This document shows positions 28,497-37,495 of a stretch of 64,000 nt of DNA, piece by piece. A program made the position numbers and the translations under genes. This DNA is from Atribacter laminatus. Lineage in GTDB: Bacteria; Atribacterota; Atribacteria; Atribacterales; Atribacteraceae. The notes beneath the pieces are model-generated. The model was not told where the DNA came from. It was given only the letters and a program-made list of their open reading frames with translations, and did no database searches. The stretch covers positions 2,480,001 to 2,544,000 of the forward strand of contig NZ_CP065383.1 of assembly GCF_015775515.1 (NCBI RefSeq). Reading direction: 5' to 3'. Position 1 is the stretch's first letter; the number at the start of each line of letters is the position of its first letter.

Positions 28497-29321
28497 ATGA
28501 GGAAAAACAAACTAAAATACTTTATTCAAAATATCATTCTCATTATTGTCGGAATCTGGGCAATCTTTCCAATTTTCTGGATGTTTTCGATGTCCTTAAA
28601 AAGGAGAGTTGATGCTTTGGCCATGCCACCCAGATGGATTTTTTCCCCAATAATTGACAATTATATTAAAGTATTTAACTCACAAGATTTCACCCGTTTC
28701 TATTTTAACAGCATATTAATTGGTCTTTTTACAATTCTTTTTGTGCTTATCATTGGAATACCCGCTTCATATACTTTGTCGAAAATGAACTTTAGAGGGA
28801 AAAAAGATATTGATTTTTGGATCCTTTCCACCAGAATGGCTCCACCGGTTGGTATATTAATTCCTTATTTTCTCATTTTTAAAAATCTTGGCATTTTAGA
28901 TACAAGAGCCTCAATAGTCATAATGCATATAGCTTTAAATCTTTCTTTTGCCATCTGGGTGATGAAGGGGTTCTTTGCTGAAATCCCAAAAGGAATCGAG
29001 GAAGCCGCCTTGGTTGATGGGTGCTCACACTGGCGTGCATTTATAAGAATTATCCTACCACTTGTTGCACCTGGGTTAGTAGCAACCGCAATAATTGTAT
29101 TTTTATTTTCCTGGAATGAGCTTTTATTTGCGGTTACCCTGGCTGGAAATGCCTCAAAAACGGTACCAGTAGCTCTTTATAACTTTGTATCCTATGAGGA
29201 AATTGATTGGGGCCCACTATCCGCATCTGCCATGTTGGCCCTTATACCAGTTTTAGTATTTATAAGTTTCGTGCAAAAACAGCTAATTAAAGGTTTAACT
29301 TTAGGGGCTATTAGCAAGTAA
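28497..29321 (+). CDS. carbohydrate ABC transporter permease (MalG/UgpE type)
   Basis: 274-aa CUT1-class permease. The N-terminal helix is IILIIVGIWAIFPIFWMFSM, and the EAA loop IEEAALVDGCSHWRAFIRII is in the C-terminal half. It begins 2 bases after the stop of the MalF-type gene. No ATPase is encoded nearby, so the importer probably borrows a shared MsmX/UgpC-like ATPase from elsewhere. Confidence 0.92.
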   Translation: MRKNKLKYFIQNIILIIVGIWAIFPIFWMFSMSLKRRVDALAMPPRWIFSPIIDNYIKVFNSQDFTRFYFNSILIGLFTILFVLIIGIPASYTLSKMNFRGKKDIDFWILSTRMAPPVGILIPYFLIFKNLGILDTRASIVIMHIALNLSFAIWVMKGFFAEIPKGIEEAALVDGCSHWRAFIRIILPLVAPGLVATAIIVFLFSWNELLFAVTLAGNASKTVPVALYNFVSYEEIDWGPLSASAMLALIPVLVFISFVQKQLIKGLTLGAISK

Positions 29322-29345
29322 TTGGAAAGAAAGGGTGGTTTATCT

Positions 29346-30515
29346 ATGCTCGATTCGATTAAAAGGTTGGATGAAAGAATTGATGAATTAATTCACTCTC
29401 AGCGAAATAAAGAAATAACAAACTATTGGGAACCTCAGTTATATACCGCTAAAGACCATTGGAGAGGGATACCCAAGAAAAGCACCGATCTAAACATGAT
29501 TCCTTTTACGGTTGAACCAGAAATTCCTCTTTGGGCAAATATCATTGGATTTGACATTATCGATTACTATAAACAACCACTGGCTTATTTAGAAAATACT
29601 TTAAAAATGATGATTTATCGATTTGAAGTTTTTCAGGATTTTACCTGTATCGAGAAAACCATTCCAATCTGGTTAGGTCCTCCTTTTGAATCAACCCTTT
29701 TAGGAAGCGAAGCTGTTTATGTAAGCGGGGAGAGCCCCTGGCTAGACCGAGAGCCTGTGATTAAAGATTATGATGATCTTTCCAATATTCAAATGCCAGA
29801 TTTTTATAAAACTGGTTTGATGCCGCTGGCCCATAAAATGTATCATGAAATATCTGAAATGGTTGATGGAAAATACACAGTTGTATTTCCCGAATGGGGG
29901 AGGGGCCCTTTTGGTGTGGCATTTCACATCCGTGGTTTTAACAACTTGCTGATGGATATGATTGTCAATCCAAAGTTTGTGCATCAATTGATGGCTTTAA
30001 TAAATGAAGCTCGAAAAGAATGGGTATCAGATCGTGCCCAATTTCTTGGAAGACAGGTAGAGAAGGGAAATCTTTATAATGATGAGGTAAACTGCCCCAC
30101 TTTATCTCCCAATCAGTATGAAGAATTTGTTTTGCCTTACGAAATAGAACTGTGCAATTTCCATGGTGGAATTGTCTATTGGCATAGTTGTGGAGATATT
30201 ACTAAGCTGCTCGAATCAATAAGGCAAATACCACAGATAGATATGCTTCATATTGGTCCCTGGACAAGCCTTCTTGATTCAGAAAGGGTCTTTGGTAAGG
30301 ATACAGCTTTGGAGAAATGCCTTATGCCGACTGAGGACGTTCAGATGGCTTCGCCAAAAGAAATGGAAATAAAGCTTCAAGAAATAAAAAATATATTTGA
30401 AGGAAGCCATTATACTGTGCGCGCTGATGGTCTTCAGTTAATTAATGACGTTAACCATGATGTAGAAGTAATTAATCAGTGGATAAAAATTGCACGAAAA
30501 GTTTTAAAAAATTGA
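29346..30515 (+). CDS. UroD-like (MtaA/CmuA superfamily) protein in transporter operon
   Basis: 389 aa from the ATG at 29346 (AAAGGGTGG upstream; the frame stays open back to a TTG at 29322). It is paralogous to the gene at 1566-2771 and has the UroD-fold blocks WLDREPVI, FPEWGRGPFG, YNDEVNCP and YWHSCGD. The His and Cys of HSCG plus a later Cys (LEKCLMP) match the zinc-ligand pattern of corrinoid:CoM methyltransferase relatives, so this copy looks catalytically complete. It is the last gene of the operon, so it likely acts on the imported compound. The reaction is not known. Confidence 0.8.
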   Translation: MLDSIKRLDERIDELIHSQRNKEITNYWEPQLYTAKDHWRGIPKKSTDLNMIPFTVEPEIPLWANIIGFDIIDYYKQPLAYLENTLKMMIYRFEVFQDFTCIEKTIPIWLGPPFESTLLGSEAVYVSGESPWLDREPVIKDYDDLSNIQMPDFYKTGLMPLAHKMYHEISEMVDGKYTVVFPEWGRGPFGVAFHIRGFNNLLMDMIVNPKFVHQLMALINEARKEWVSDRAQFLGRQVEKGNLYNDEVNCPTLSPNQYEEFVLPYEIELCNFHGGIVYWHSCGDITKLLESIRQIPQIDMLHIGPWTSLLDSERVFGKDTALEKCLMPTEDVQMASPKEMEIKLQEIKNIFEGSHYTVRADGLQLINDVNHDVEVINQWIKIARKVLKN

Positions 30516-31045
30516 AGACTTTAGACTTCCATAGGAAGCAGCTATTCTTAAATAATTAATTTCCTCTTCGTTTTAAATCAGATGCTGCTTCCTTTTTCTT
30601 ATTATTGCTATCATCATGCTTCACAACCACAACAACGCTTTTTGCTATTCTAACACCAATAAAGCTTGAAAAATTTATCATTCTTTATTTTCTGGATGAT
30701 TTCCTTTCAATAACAATTTAGAAAAAATTCACCACTGATCTGAATCTAGAATGAGTATCGTTTATCATGGTCTAGATTTTAGCTAAAAAGCCTTGCAATT
30801 TTTCTTATCAAGGTGAGATTAATCATTCAAATAATTACTTTACTTGGATAAAACGGTACAAAATACAACGGGAAGGATGTTGTATTTTTCATCTTGATCA
30901 CTTGATTCCCAGGGTTTTTACTCAAAAGAGGTATATAATAATCGTGGCAATTGACCTCGAATATGTTTCAATATCACCCATAGGAATAGCTTAGTAACAA
31001 CTGTTGAAAATTTATTATAACAAAACCTAAAGAAGGGAATAGACA
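30516..31045. other. intergenic region with terminator
   Basis: About 530 bases. A terminator-like hairpin lies at its start (separate entry). The rest has no recognised gene and presumably holds the promoter of the membrane protein, whose AAGAAGGG ribosome-binding site lies just before 31046. Confidence 0.55.
30533..30599 (+). terminator. candidate terminator after ABC/UroD operon
   Basis: AGGAAGCAGC (30533-30542) pairs with GCTGCTTCCT (30584-30593), followed by TTTTCTT. The loop is long (about 41 bases), so efficiency is uncertain. Confidence 0.5.
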
Positions 31046-31897
31046 ATGGAAACTAAAAGCATGAGTTTAAAACGGGTCATTATTGTTAGCATTTTAGCTA
31101 TTTTCCTTTCGGCAATTTTTGCTATTTTAGTCCATGCAATTTTACCAGCATCTGTAAATCCTGAGAAATTTAATAGTATTTTGGTTCAATGGCTTGGTTT
31201 TCCTGCTGTAGCAACGTTATATTTTGTTCTCCTATTCACCCATTGTACAATTGGCGTCAGGTATGTAGGGTTAAGAACGGCTGCCTTAAAAATACAAATA
31301 GGTATTCTATTTGGTATAGCTTACGCCATGATTTATTTACTTGGAATGCAAGAGATAATAGTTGATTATTCTCCTTTTTCAACTTGGGGATTGGATTTTA
31401 TTAAATATCAATTTTTAATTGGAATAGGGGATGGCATACCGGCATTTTTATTATGTTTGATTATCTCATATTTTACTTTGAGAAATAACCGTCAAAACAA
31501 AGCGATTCCAACACTGGGTTTGAAGAAAAGCATTGGGGTTATTGCTATCTTGGCGGTGGCCATTTTAGTTGAGAGAACTATTTTCTACCAATTAGGACTT
31601 GTTAATAGTGAACGTGCTACCTATCCAATACCTTGCTACCTTTGGACTGCTTTATTCGGAGTATTAATGGGTCTTATTTATGTCATTTTGCGACCTTTAT
31701 TATCATATGGAAATAGAAGAATATTCTGGGCTATACCGCTAAGGTTTACCTTAACTATTGGATTAAACTGGATTATCTTTAATAGTTTTATGGGTCTTAT
31801 CATCAAAGGTGCTATGCCTCAAATGCTTTTACGAAGCGGATTAGACGTTTTTGTATTATTTCTAATATCAGCTGGGTTGGAAAAACTACTTTCATAG
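31046..31897 (+). CDS. polytopic membrane protein of unknown function
   Basis: 283 aa, strongly hydrophobic with about seven or eight predicted membrane helices. The first (about residues 10-32) reads VIIVSILAIFLSAIFAILV, the last LDVFVLFLISAGL at the C-terminus. No catalytic motif or family was recognised. It is alone between a terminator and a repeat-rich gap, so the context gives no clue. A transporter or membrane sensor are both possible. Confidence 0.75.
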   Translation: METKSMSLKRVIIVSILAIFLSAIFAILVHAILPASVNPEKFNSILVQWLGFPAVATLYFVLLFTHCTIGVRYVGLRTAALKIQIGILFGIAYAMIYLLGMQEIIVDYSPFSTWGLDFIKYQFLIGIGDGIPAFLLCLIISYFTLRNNRQNKAIPTLGLKKSIGVIAILAVAILVERTIFYQLGLVNSERATYPIPCYLWTALFGVLMGLIYVILRPLLSYGNRRIFWAIPLRFTLTIGLNWIIFNSFMGLIIKGAMPQMLLRSGLDVFVLFLISAGLEKLLS

Positions 31898-32352
31898 CAC
31901 CAGATAAGGATTAAAATATATACTCAAGAACTCATCTCCCTTTAGAAAAGGGGGAAGAAGGGGAATTTTAGTTTTTTAATACTCTGTCATTACTAAGAGT
32001 CCATCTCTTCTTTGGTTGGACGCCATGTGAATCCCATCTGGCTCCGCCTTCGTCATCCTGAGGCTTCGCTTTCCGAAGCCGTGAGGATCCCATCTGACTC
32101 CACCGTCGTCATCCTGAGGATTCGCTTTCCGAAGCCGTGAGGATCCCATCTGACTCCACCGTCGTCATCCTGAGGCTTCGTTTTCCGAAGCCGTGAGGAT
32201 CCCATCTTTTATTTTTAGAATTTTAAGATTCAACCTCACGATTCATACTTACTCATTCACTGTATTTTCATAGTAATTATTTACAATACCAGCATTCAAA
32301 TGTATTATGGAAAAAATTAATTTAATATTATATTAAAAAATGGAGGGGTAAC
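31898..32352. other. repeat-rich intergenic region
   Basis: It begins with the CACCAGATAAGGATTAAAAT half of a dispersed hairpin element, then a CCCCTTTAGAAAAGGGGG-like hairpin region near 31940, then the 56-bp tandem array listed separately. TGGAGGGG before 32353 is the ribosome-binding site of the next gene. Confidence 0.6.
32052..32207 (+). repeat. three tandem 56-bp copies of the GTCATCCTGAG hairpin repeat
   Basis: GTCATCCTGAG begins at 32052, 32108 and 32164. Each unit contains an inner stem such as GGCTTCGCTTTCCGAAGCC, then GTGAGGATCCCATC and the spacer TGACTCCACC. The 56-bp period is exact for the three units, with small changes in the stems. Confidence 0.85.
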
Positions 32353-33774
32353 ATGAAAAAATTTAGTCATCATTTCTTCTTCATTACCTGTCTTTTTTTA
32401 ATTATTCTGAGTGGTACTGCTATGGCCACCGAAAACCTTTATGACATTGCTTATCAGACTTGTGTTTATGCCTATCCGTTAGTTTTAACCAAAGCGACTC
32501 AACTCAGTCAGAACATGCCTGATAATCACTTTGGCCACTTTCGGAAACTCCCATCACCCAGTAACCGGGATATCGTCCGACCGAATCGTGATACCATGTA
32601 TTCAATAGCTTGGCTCAACCTTAACAAAGGTCCAATTCTTTTAACTGTTCCTGAGACATTGGACCGCTACTATCTGGTGCAAATAATGGATATGTGGACT
32701 GATACCTTTGCCGGTCCCAGTTCCCGAACCATCGGTCCCAAAGGAGGCCAATTCCTTATTGTTGGTCCCAACTGGGATGGCCAACTTCCCGAAACCACAT
32801 TACCGGAAATCATAGAGCTCACCAATGATTACAGATTAATAAAATCACCAACCAATCAGGTCTGGATTATGGTCAGGATTGAAGCTGGTAGCGAAGCAGA
32901 GTATCCCATCGTCCAAAAAATTCAAGATGGGTATCAGCTTGAGCAAATTGGGATTCCAAAAGATCAATCCAGCCAAACCCTATCAAGTCCACGAAAAGAT
33001 CCTCGTTTTCTTAAAATAACCCAAGCTATTGAAAAGGGAGCTGCAACCCCACCTCAAGTGGTAGAAAAGATGGATGCCGCAACTTTTTTTGAAACCTTCA
33101 CTGAATTGATGATCGAAAATCCTCCCCATATTCAGGATTGGCCGATTGTTGCCCTCATGAGTCAGATAGGAATTATCCCGGGTAAAGTTCTTCACTTTGA
33201 AAGTTTAGATGAGAATGCTCAGGATGCCCTCAATCAAGCAGTTCAAGATGCTTTAAAAGACATCCATGTTCAAACACCGATCCCCTTTCAGGATAACTGG
33301 CGTTTCTTGCCCATGTTTACTGGATCCTACGGCGCCAATTACATGTTCCGAGCGGCTATTGCTTTTACCGGACTGGGGGCGAACCTTCCTGAAGATGCCG
33401 TATATCCAGTGACCAATCTAGATTATAACTCCGAAATTCTTGATGGGAGCAAAAATTATGTAGTTCACTTTGAAAAAGACCAAATCCCACCTACTTATGC
33501 CTTTTGGTCCCTCACCGTTTATGACTCGGAGATATATCTTATCGAGAATCCTATCCATCGCTATAATCTAACCAGCAGACAAAACGTAATGAAGTTCAAT
33601 CCTGACGGTTCTTTAGATATTTACTTGCAGAATTCTTCACCGGGGGCGGAGTTTGAGTCGAATTGGCTTCCGATTCCTTCCGATGAACCGTTCAGCATCA
33701 CCTTGAGAATCTATTGGCCAAAACGGGAAGTTTTGGAAGGAATCTGGAAATTGCCCAAAGTCTGTCCTCGTTAG
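32353..33774 (+). CDS. secreted DUF1254/DUF1214 protein
   Basis: 473 aa. Signal peptide with hydrophobic core FFFITCLFLIILSGTAMA, cleaving near residue 25. The N-terminal DUF1254 domain has YAYPLVLTKAT, RPNRDTMYSIAWLNL and YYLVQIMDMWTDTFAGP. The C-terminal DUF1214 domain has NYVVHFEKDQIPPTYAFWS and FSITLRIYWP. Members are exported proteins of unknown function, and the two domains normally occur together, as here. It stands alone between repeat-rich gaps. Confidence 0.9.
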   Translation: MKKFSHHFFFITCLFLIILSGTAMATENLYDIAYQTCVYAYPLVLTKATQLSQNMPDNHFGHFRKLPSPSNRDIVRPNRDTMYSIAWLNLNKGPILLTVPETLDRYYLVQIMDMWTDTFAGPSSRTIGPKGGQFLIVGPNWDGQLPETTLPEIIELTNDYRLIKSPTNQVWIMVRIEAGSEAEYPIVQKIQDGYQLEQIGIPKDQSSQTLSSPRKDPRFLKITQAIEKGAATPPQVVEKMDAATFFETFTELMIENPPHIQDWPIVALMSQIGIIPGKVLHFESLDENAQDALNQAVQDALKDIHVQTPIPFQDNWRFLPMFTGSYGANYMFRAAIAFTGLGANLPEDAVYPVTNLDYNSEILDGSKNYVVHFEKDQIPPTYAFWSLTVYDSEIYLIENPIHRYNLTSRQNVMKFNPDGSLDIYLQNSSPGAEFESNWLPIPSDEPFSITLRIYWPKREVLEGIWKLPKVCPR

Positions 33775-33780
33775 CAAGGA

Positions 33781-33822
33781 TAGATATCCATGCTGCGAAG
33801 CAGTACCAAATGAGGATGAAAA
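33781..33822 (+). repeat. GATGAGGAT hairpin element
   Basis: Pattern TAGATATCCATGCTGCGAAG, then CAGTACCAAATGAGGATGAA. The variable stem GCTGCGAAGCAG sits between conserved CAT and TACC..GATGA flanks. Related copies occur at 33939, 36700 and 41695. Confidence 0.55.
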
Positions 33823-33830
33823 CAAAAATT

Positions 33831-33881
33831 CGACATGCCATGGCATGTCGCTACATTAATCGGGCGCAATAAAATGCGCCC
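33831..33881. repeat. palindromic repeats: CGACATGCCATGGCATGTCG and GGGCGCA hairpin
   Basis: The 20-bp palindrome at 33831-33850 is the core of the 28-bp palindrome at 12519-12546. It is followed by GGGCGCA-ATAAAA-TGCGCCC (33862-33881) and then a T-rich stretch, which could act as terminator of the DUF1254 gene. Confidence 0.65.
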
Positions 33882-33938
33882 CTACATTTTTTAATTTTTT
33901 TGTAGAGGCTTGATTTATCATGCCCGTAGATTTTCAGA

Positions 33939-33984
33939 ATAGACTTTCATGCCATTTTCATGGCACCAGATAAAGATGAAAATA
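33939..33984 (+). repeat. GATGAGGAT hairpin element
   Basis: AATAGACTTTCATGCCA...TGGCACCAGATAAAGATG. The stem GCCA/TGGC differs from that of the other copies (GCTGC/GCAG, GCCGC/GCGGC) while the flanks are kept. Confidence 0.55.
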
Positions 33985-34015
33985 CTTAACCAGGAATCGT
34001 TTCCCCCTTTAGAAA

Positions 34016-36417
34016 CTCATCGTTACCCATATCTCCCCTGTCTGGACACCGAAGGAGGTTTGCAAGGCGGATCAAATTGACAGTAAGGAAAGAGGACCTT
34101 GTACGTCGAGGTGATATCGTCTAAACGTTGGAGTCCCAACCACATGCTTTTGGTTCCAGGATGGCCATCCCCTTTGCGCCCCAAGAACCCTCCCAAGGAA
34201 GCCACCATCCTGATGGCTTCTTGAAGAGTCGGAGGATGAGCTGGTGGAAGAGGATTGTGAGTAACATAGGCAACTAAAGCTTTCCACTCGGCTTCTTCAA
34301 AGAAAACAGTACAGGGAACATCGGGGGTTTCTCGTCCTTGCTTGGCTAAAAAGAAGATCCGCCAGGCAACCACGAGATCAATAGCCAGACAATTTTCAAT
34401 TCGATCGGCAGTTCGAAGCTGGCGCTCTTCAATTTTGCAGCCACTCTTCAAGGTCCGGTGGTAGATTTCAATCAACCACCGATGACAGTACCACTGTATT
34501 CGTTCACAGGCATCTTGAAAGTGATGAACCGGCATGGTGGTGAGGAGCACCCAGCTGATGGGGTCACTCCCATCGGGAGGAGGAGTCTCTTCTTCCGCGC
34601 TCACCGCCCACAGCGTAACGGGAGGTTCTTGAGGACGGTTGCGAGGCGGTTGAAGGGTCACCTCGCAAAAGCGAACAACGAGTTCGGCGTGACGGGCTCG
34701 ACGGTTTTTCCGTCGGGGAACGGTGATGGGTTGACATCCAGCACCTGGGGTGGTGGCCAGTTTTTGGAGATAGGTTCCTTCTTCTCCAGCCAGAGCTCGT
34801 TTTTGAAAAGCTCGAATGAGCAGTTTGGGAGCGTGGGGATGGGTCGTCGCCCGCACAAAGAGATCATACAGATCAGCTTCCCGATCGGCGATACTCACCA
34901 GAGTGGTCTGAGGGCATTCTTTTTGCAGACGAGCGGTGGCATCAAAACTTGTTAACCAACGCTGGCTTTCTTTTTCTTCTAAGGGAAGCACTGAGCGCCG
35001 GTGTTTTTTCCCGAGGCTTGCTGGATCACGGGCATAACATTGGATATCGACTAATCCTAAAGGAACCCCATTGGGAGTCACGGCTAAGCTAGCATGCAGG
35101 AGGAGTCCAATGGCTTTTTGGGAGCTGGTGCCGATTGGTCCGAACCCTTCGGTCTCAAGATGGGTTTGATAGTTGAGGGTGGTGGTGTCTTGACAGACCA
35201 GAGCCAAGGGTTCTTGAGCGACTCGATGTTGAGTCGAGCGGAAGTGGGGAGCAAGGATGGTCTTCAGGTTCATGGCTGGATGATCGAAAAACCGGTAGCA
35301 CGCCTTGGTTTTGGCTCGGCTGCCACAGACTTGGGGGATATTCCCGGTGGGACAGGCATAGAAATCCCGGACCAGGGTGAGCAAGCGTTTTTTGAGTCGG
35401 AGATCGCCACAGCTGACTCCTTGGAATTCCTCTTCCACCCAATCGGCAAATTCCACTGGGGAGGAAGGAGGAAAAGTAGACACATCTCTTTCATTATACC
35501 GTAAAAGGGTCCGATAGTGACGGTGGAGCGGATAGAGAAAAAGACGTTTGACTGAAACGGGATGCTGGGCGAACCGGTCTTGGCGACCTCGGCCGTTGGT
35601 GAAGCCGGCGTCGATCCAGTTGGCGGCTCGATAAGCGGTTCCTCGATAAAAGCGGGTATCAACAAAAGTTTCAAGGAGCAGCGGCCTCACCTGATAGCGA
35701 TGGTACCAATCAGCAGGAAGCCGACGGATCGCCAGTGAGAGGACAAAAGACGCCAGATTCTTCACCCTTACCTCAGGACGGAGGAGAAACCGGCTGTTAT
35801 TGACCACCTGTGATAAGTTGGCGGCTCGAGTGTGATCATTCCAGCCGATAAAGGTATCTCGGGCTTTCACCCGCCAGGCGGCAGCGCTAAAGGCCAGACC
35901 CCCAATCACTCCATAGCGGTGACTGTGAATGAGGTAGCGAAGCTGGGCTCCGCATAAAGGACCGGATCGCAAGGGATGGTAGCGATCAAAAAGAGTATTT
36001 CAGAGGTGAGAGGCTGATTTATCCTGACTGGTCACCAGCACAAGCTTTGTCTCCCCGAGGTCAGCTATTGAACCAGTGATACCCGGCAAGGGTTCAAGGA
36101 AGGGATCAGGCCCTGATTTTCGTTGAGGAATCGAGCGGTGATGAGGAGCCGGGAGAGTCAGTTTCCCCCATTTTTCTAGGCGAAGGAGTGCCACCCGGGC
36201 GCTCATCTCTTTCCATTTTCCATTGGGGCTTTTCCAGTCCAACCATTCACAGACCAGTCGAGAGAGTGCCCTTCGAGAAATGATCGGTTCCTGGTTGACT
36301 TTTTCTTGTATAGTTTGGATCATCGTATCGGTAAACTCGTGACCGCAGACTTTCATGCGGAGGAGTATAGCACCTTTTGCCCATTGTGTCCAGAGTAAGG
36401 TTATGGGACACGATGAG
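34016..36417 (-). mobile_element. IS4/Tn5-like insertion sequence with DruA-like N-terminal region
   Basis: 2402 bp. Imperfect terminal inverted repeats share CTCATCGT, a CCCATA block and TCTGGACAC on both ends. A 9-bp target duplication CTTTAGAAA flanks it (34007-34015 and 36418-36426), as expected for Tn5/IS50-like transposases. It has inserted into a dispersed TTTAGAAAAGGGGG repeat. The G+C content is visibly higher than that of the surroundings, so it came from elsewhere. Confidence 0.9.
34023..36356 (-). pseudogene. DruA-domain/Tn5-like transposase fusion split by TGA
   Basis: A single frame of about 777 codons from the ATG at 36356 is interrupted only by a TGA at 36000-36002. The first part plus the region after the stop (RYHPLRSGPLCGAQLRYL, RDTFIGWNDHTRAANL, NNSRFLLRPEVRVKNLAS, LETFVDTRFYRGTAYRAANW) is a DUF4338/DruA-type domain. 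A Tn5-like transposase follows: CQDTTTLNY, SIADREADLYDL and the Y-(2)-R-(3)-E-(6)-K signature YCHRWLIEIYHRTLK. The TGA stands where relatives usually have Trp before the YHYLG-like block. The downstream part is open for 649 codons from a TTG at 35972 and might still be translated alone. The final TAA lies in the inverted repeat. Confidence 0.85.
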
Positions 36418-36699
36418 CTTTAGAAAAGGGGGTTAGGGGGATTTGATTTTTTACTGCTCAGTCATTGCGAGAAGTCCAACCAGTTTTTTGTTTGGACGAC
36501 GTGGCAATCTCATCCACCCAGCCTGTCATTCTGAGGAGTCCGGTGTTTTTGCCGGACGAGGTGAGAATCTCATCATTTAAAGTATTTAAAAAAAAGCATA
36601 TAAAAAATGAAATCTTCACGCGGGAAAACACCAATCCGAATGGCACTCTTTTTAAAATCTTTTTTTGGGCTTAGTTTATCATGCCCTTGGGTTTTCGGA

Positions 36700-36745
36700 A
36701 TAGACTCTCATGCTACCTATCAGTACCGGATGAGGATTAGAATAT
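36700..36745 (+). repeat. GATGAGGAT hairpin element
   Basis: AATAGACTCTCATGCTAC...GTACCGGATGAGGATTAG. The upstream flank (TTATCATGCCC...TTTTC-GAATAGACT) also matches the copy at 33939, so the unit extends about 40 bases further left in these two copies. Confidence 0.55.
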
Positions 36746-37039
36746 TTACTCAAGAAACAATTTCCCCCTTTAGAAAAGGGGGGTTAGGGGGATTTGATTT
36801 TTTACTGCTCAGTCATTGCGAGAAGTCCAACCATTTTTTTGGTTGGACGACGTGAGAATCTCACTTGGTTCATCTTTATTATTTTTTTTACATTGTAAAT
36901 CCATTAGTTATCATGACAATTCAAGCCTCTACAAGAGATTTAAAAAAGCTGTTTTCCTGAATCCTCTTCTTTTCTCATTTTTCTCCCCCTCGCCCCCTCA
37001 TTATTTGAGGGCGTGAAAATCTCATCTGACACCACATAT

Positions 37040-37140
37040 GTCATCCTGAGGATTCGCTTTTCGAAGCCGTGAGGATCTCATCTTTTCATTTTTCCATAAC
37101 CCCAATTCACCGAGCTTCAAGAATCAAGACCTGACCCCAC
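37040..37140 (+). repeat. composite ~100-bp repeat ending AAGAATCAAGACCTGACCCC
   Basis: A GTCATCCTGAGG...CCGTGAGGATCTCATC hairpin part, a pyrimidine-rich spacer (TCTTTTCATTTTTCCAT) and the conserved end AAGAATCAAGACCTGACCCC. The end lies 74 bases before the GTG of the next antitoxin gene. Confidence 0.85.
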
Positions 37141-37161
37141 ATTTTTTTTAAGTAGAATAAA

Positions 37162-37170
37162 TGATATAAT
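37162..37170 (+). promoter_or_regulatory. extended -10 promoter TGATATAAT
   Basis: TGnTATAAT pattern 44 bases before the antitoxin start. The same extended -10 form precedes the loci at 41976, 43326 and 49190. Confidence 0.5.
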
Positions 37171-37213
37171 TGTATATATAATTATATATTAAAAGAGTGG
37201 AAGGGATGATAAT

Positions 37214-37495
37214 GTGTTGATTGATAGCGATAACATGATCTCGATAACCAAGTTCCAGAAGGAAATGACGAAAAGGATACGAGAACTCCAAAATACCAAA
37301 AAAGAGCTCTATATCATGAAAAACAATGTGGTGTCCGCCGTTCTTTTAGATCCTGATGAATACTACCATTTGAAAAAACTGGAAGAGGAGCTTGAACAAT
37401 CCTCAATCGCCAATGTGGTTTTGGAAAGAATGGCCAACTATGATCGTGCGAAGAACAAATCCTGGGAAGAAATCAAGCACGATTATGAATTATGA
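37214..37495 (+). CDS. Phd/YefM-family antitoxin
   Basis: 93 aa from a GTG start with AAGGGA upstream. The N-terminal DNA-binding and dimerisation part has ISITKFQKEMTKRIRELQ, then VVSAVLLDPDEYYHLKKLEE, which is the Phd/YefM layout. The acidic C-terminus would wrap the toxin. Its stop overlaps the ATG of the broken RelE-type toxin by 4 bases (ATGA). With the toxin disabled it may be a leftover. Confidence 0.82.
   Translation: MLIDSDNMISITKFQKEMTKRIRELQNTKKELYIMKNNVVSAVLLDPDEYYHLKKLEEELEQSSIANVVLERMANYDRAKNKSWEEIKHDYEL

Larger units (their letters stand above)
36427..37213. other. repeat-rich intergenic region
   Basis: Two copies of a unit starting AGAAAAGGGGGTTAGGGGGA (near 36421 and 36773), each followed by ACTGCTCAGTCATTGCGAGA, a GTCCAACC/GGTTGGAC-type hairpin and CGACGTGxxAATCTCA. 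A GTCCGG/CCGGAC version (36538-36560) lies in GTCATTCTGAGG...GGTGAGAATCTCATC. A GATGAGGAT element is at 36700-36745 and the composite repeat at 37040-37140. No gene was recognised. Confidence 0.65.

Noticed and set aside
34458-35504. Long plus-strand ORFs opposite the DruA/Tn5-like transposase
   Set aside because: They are antisense shadows in a G+C-richer gene, with no motif or ribosome-binding site.
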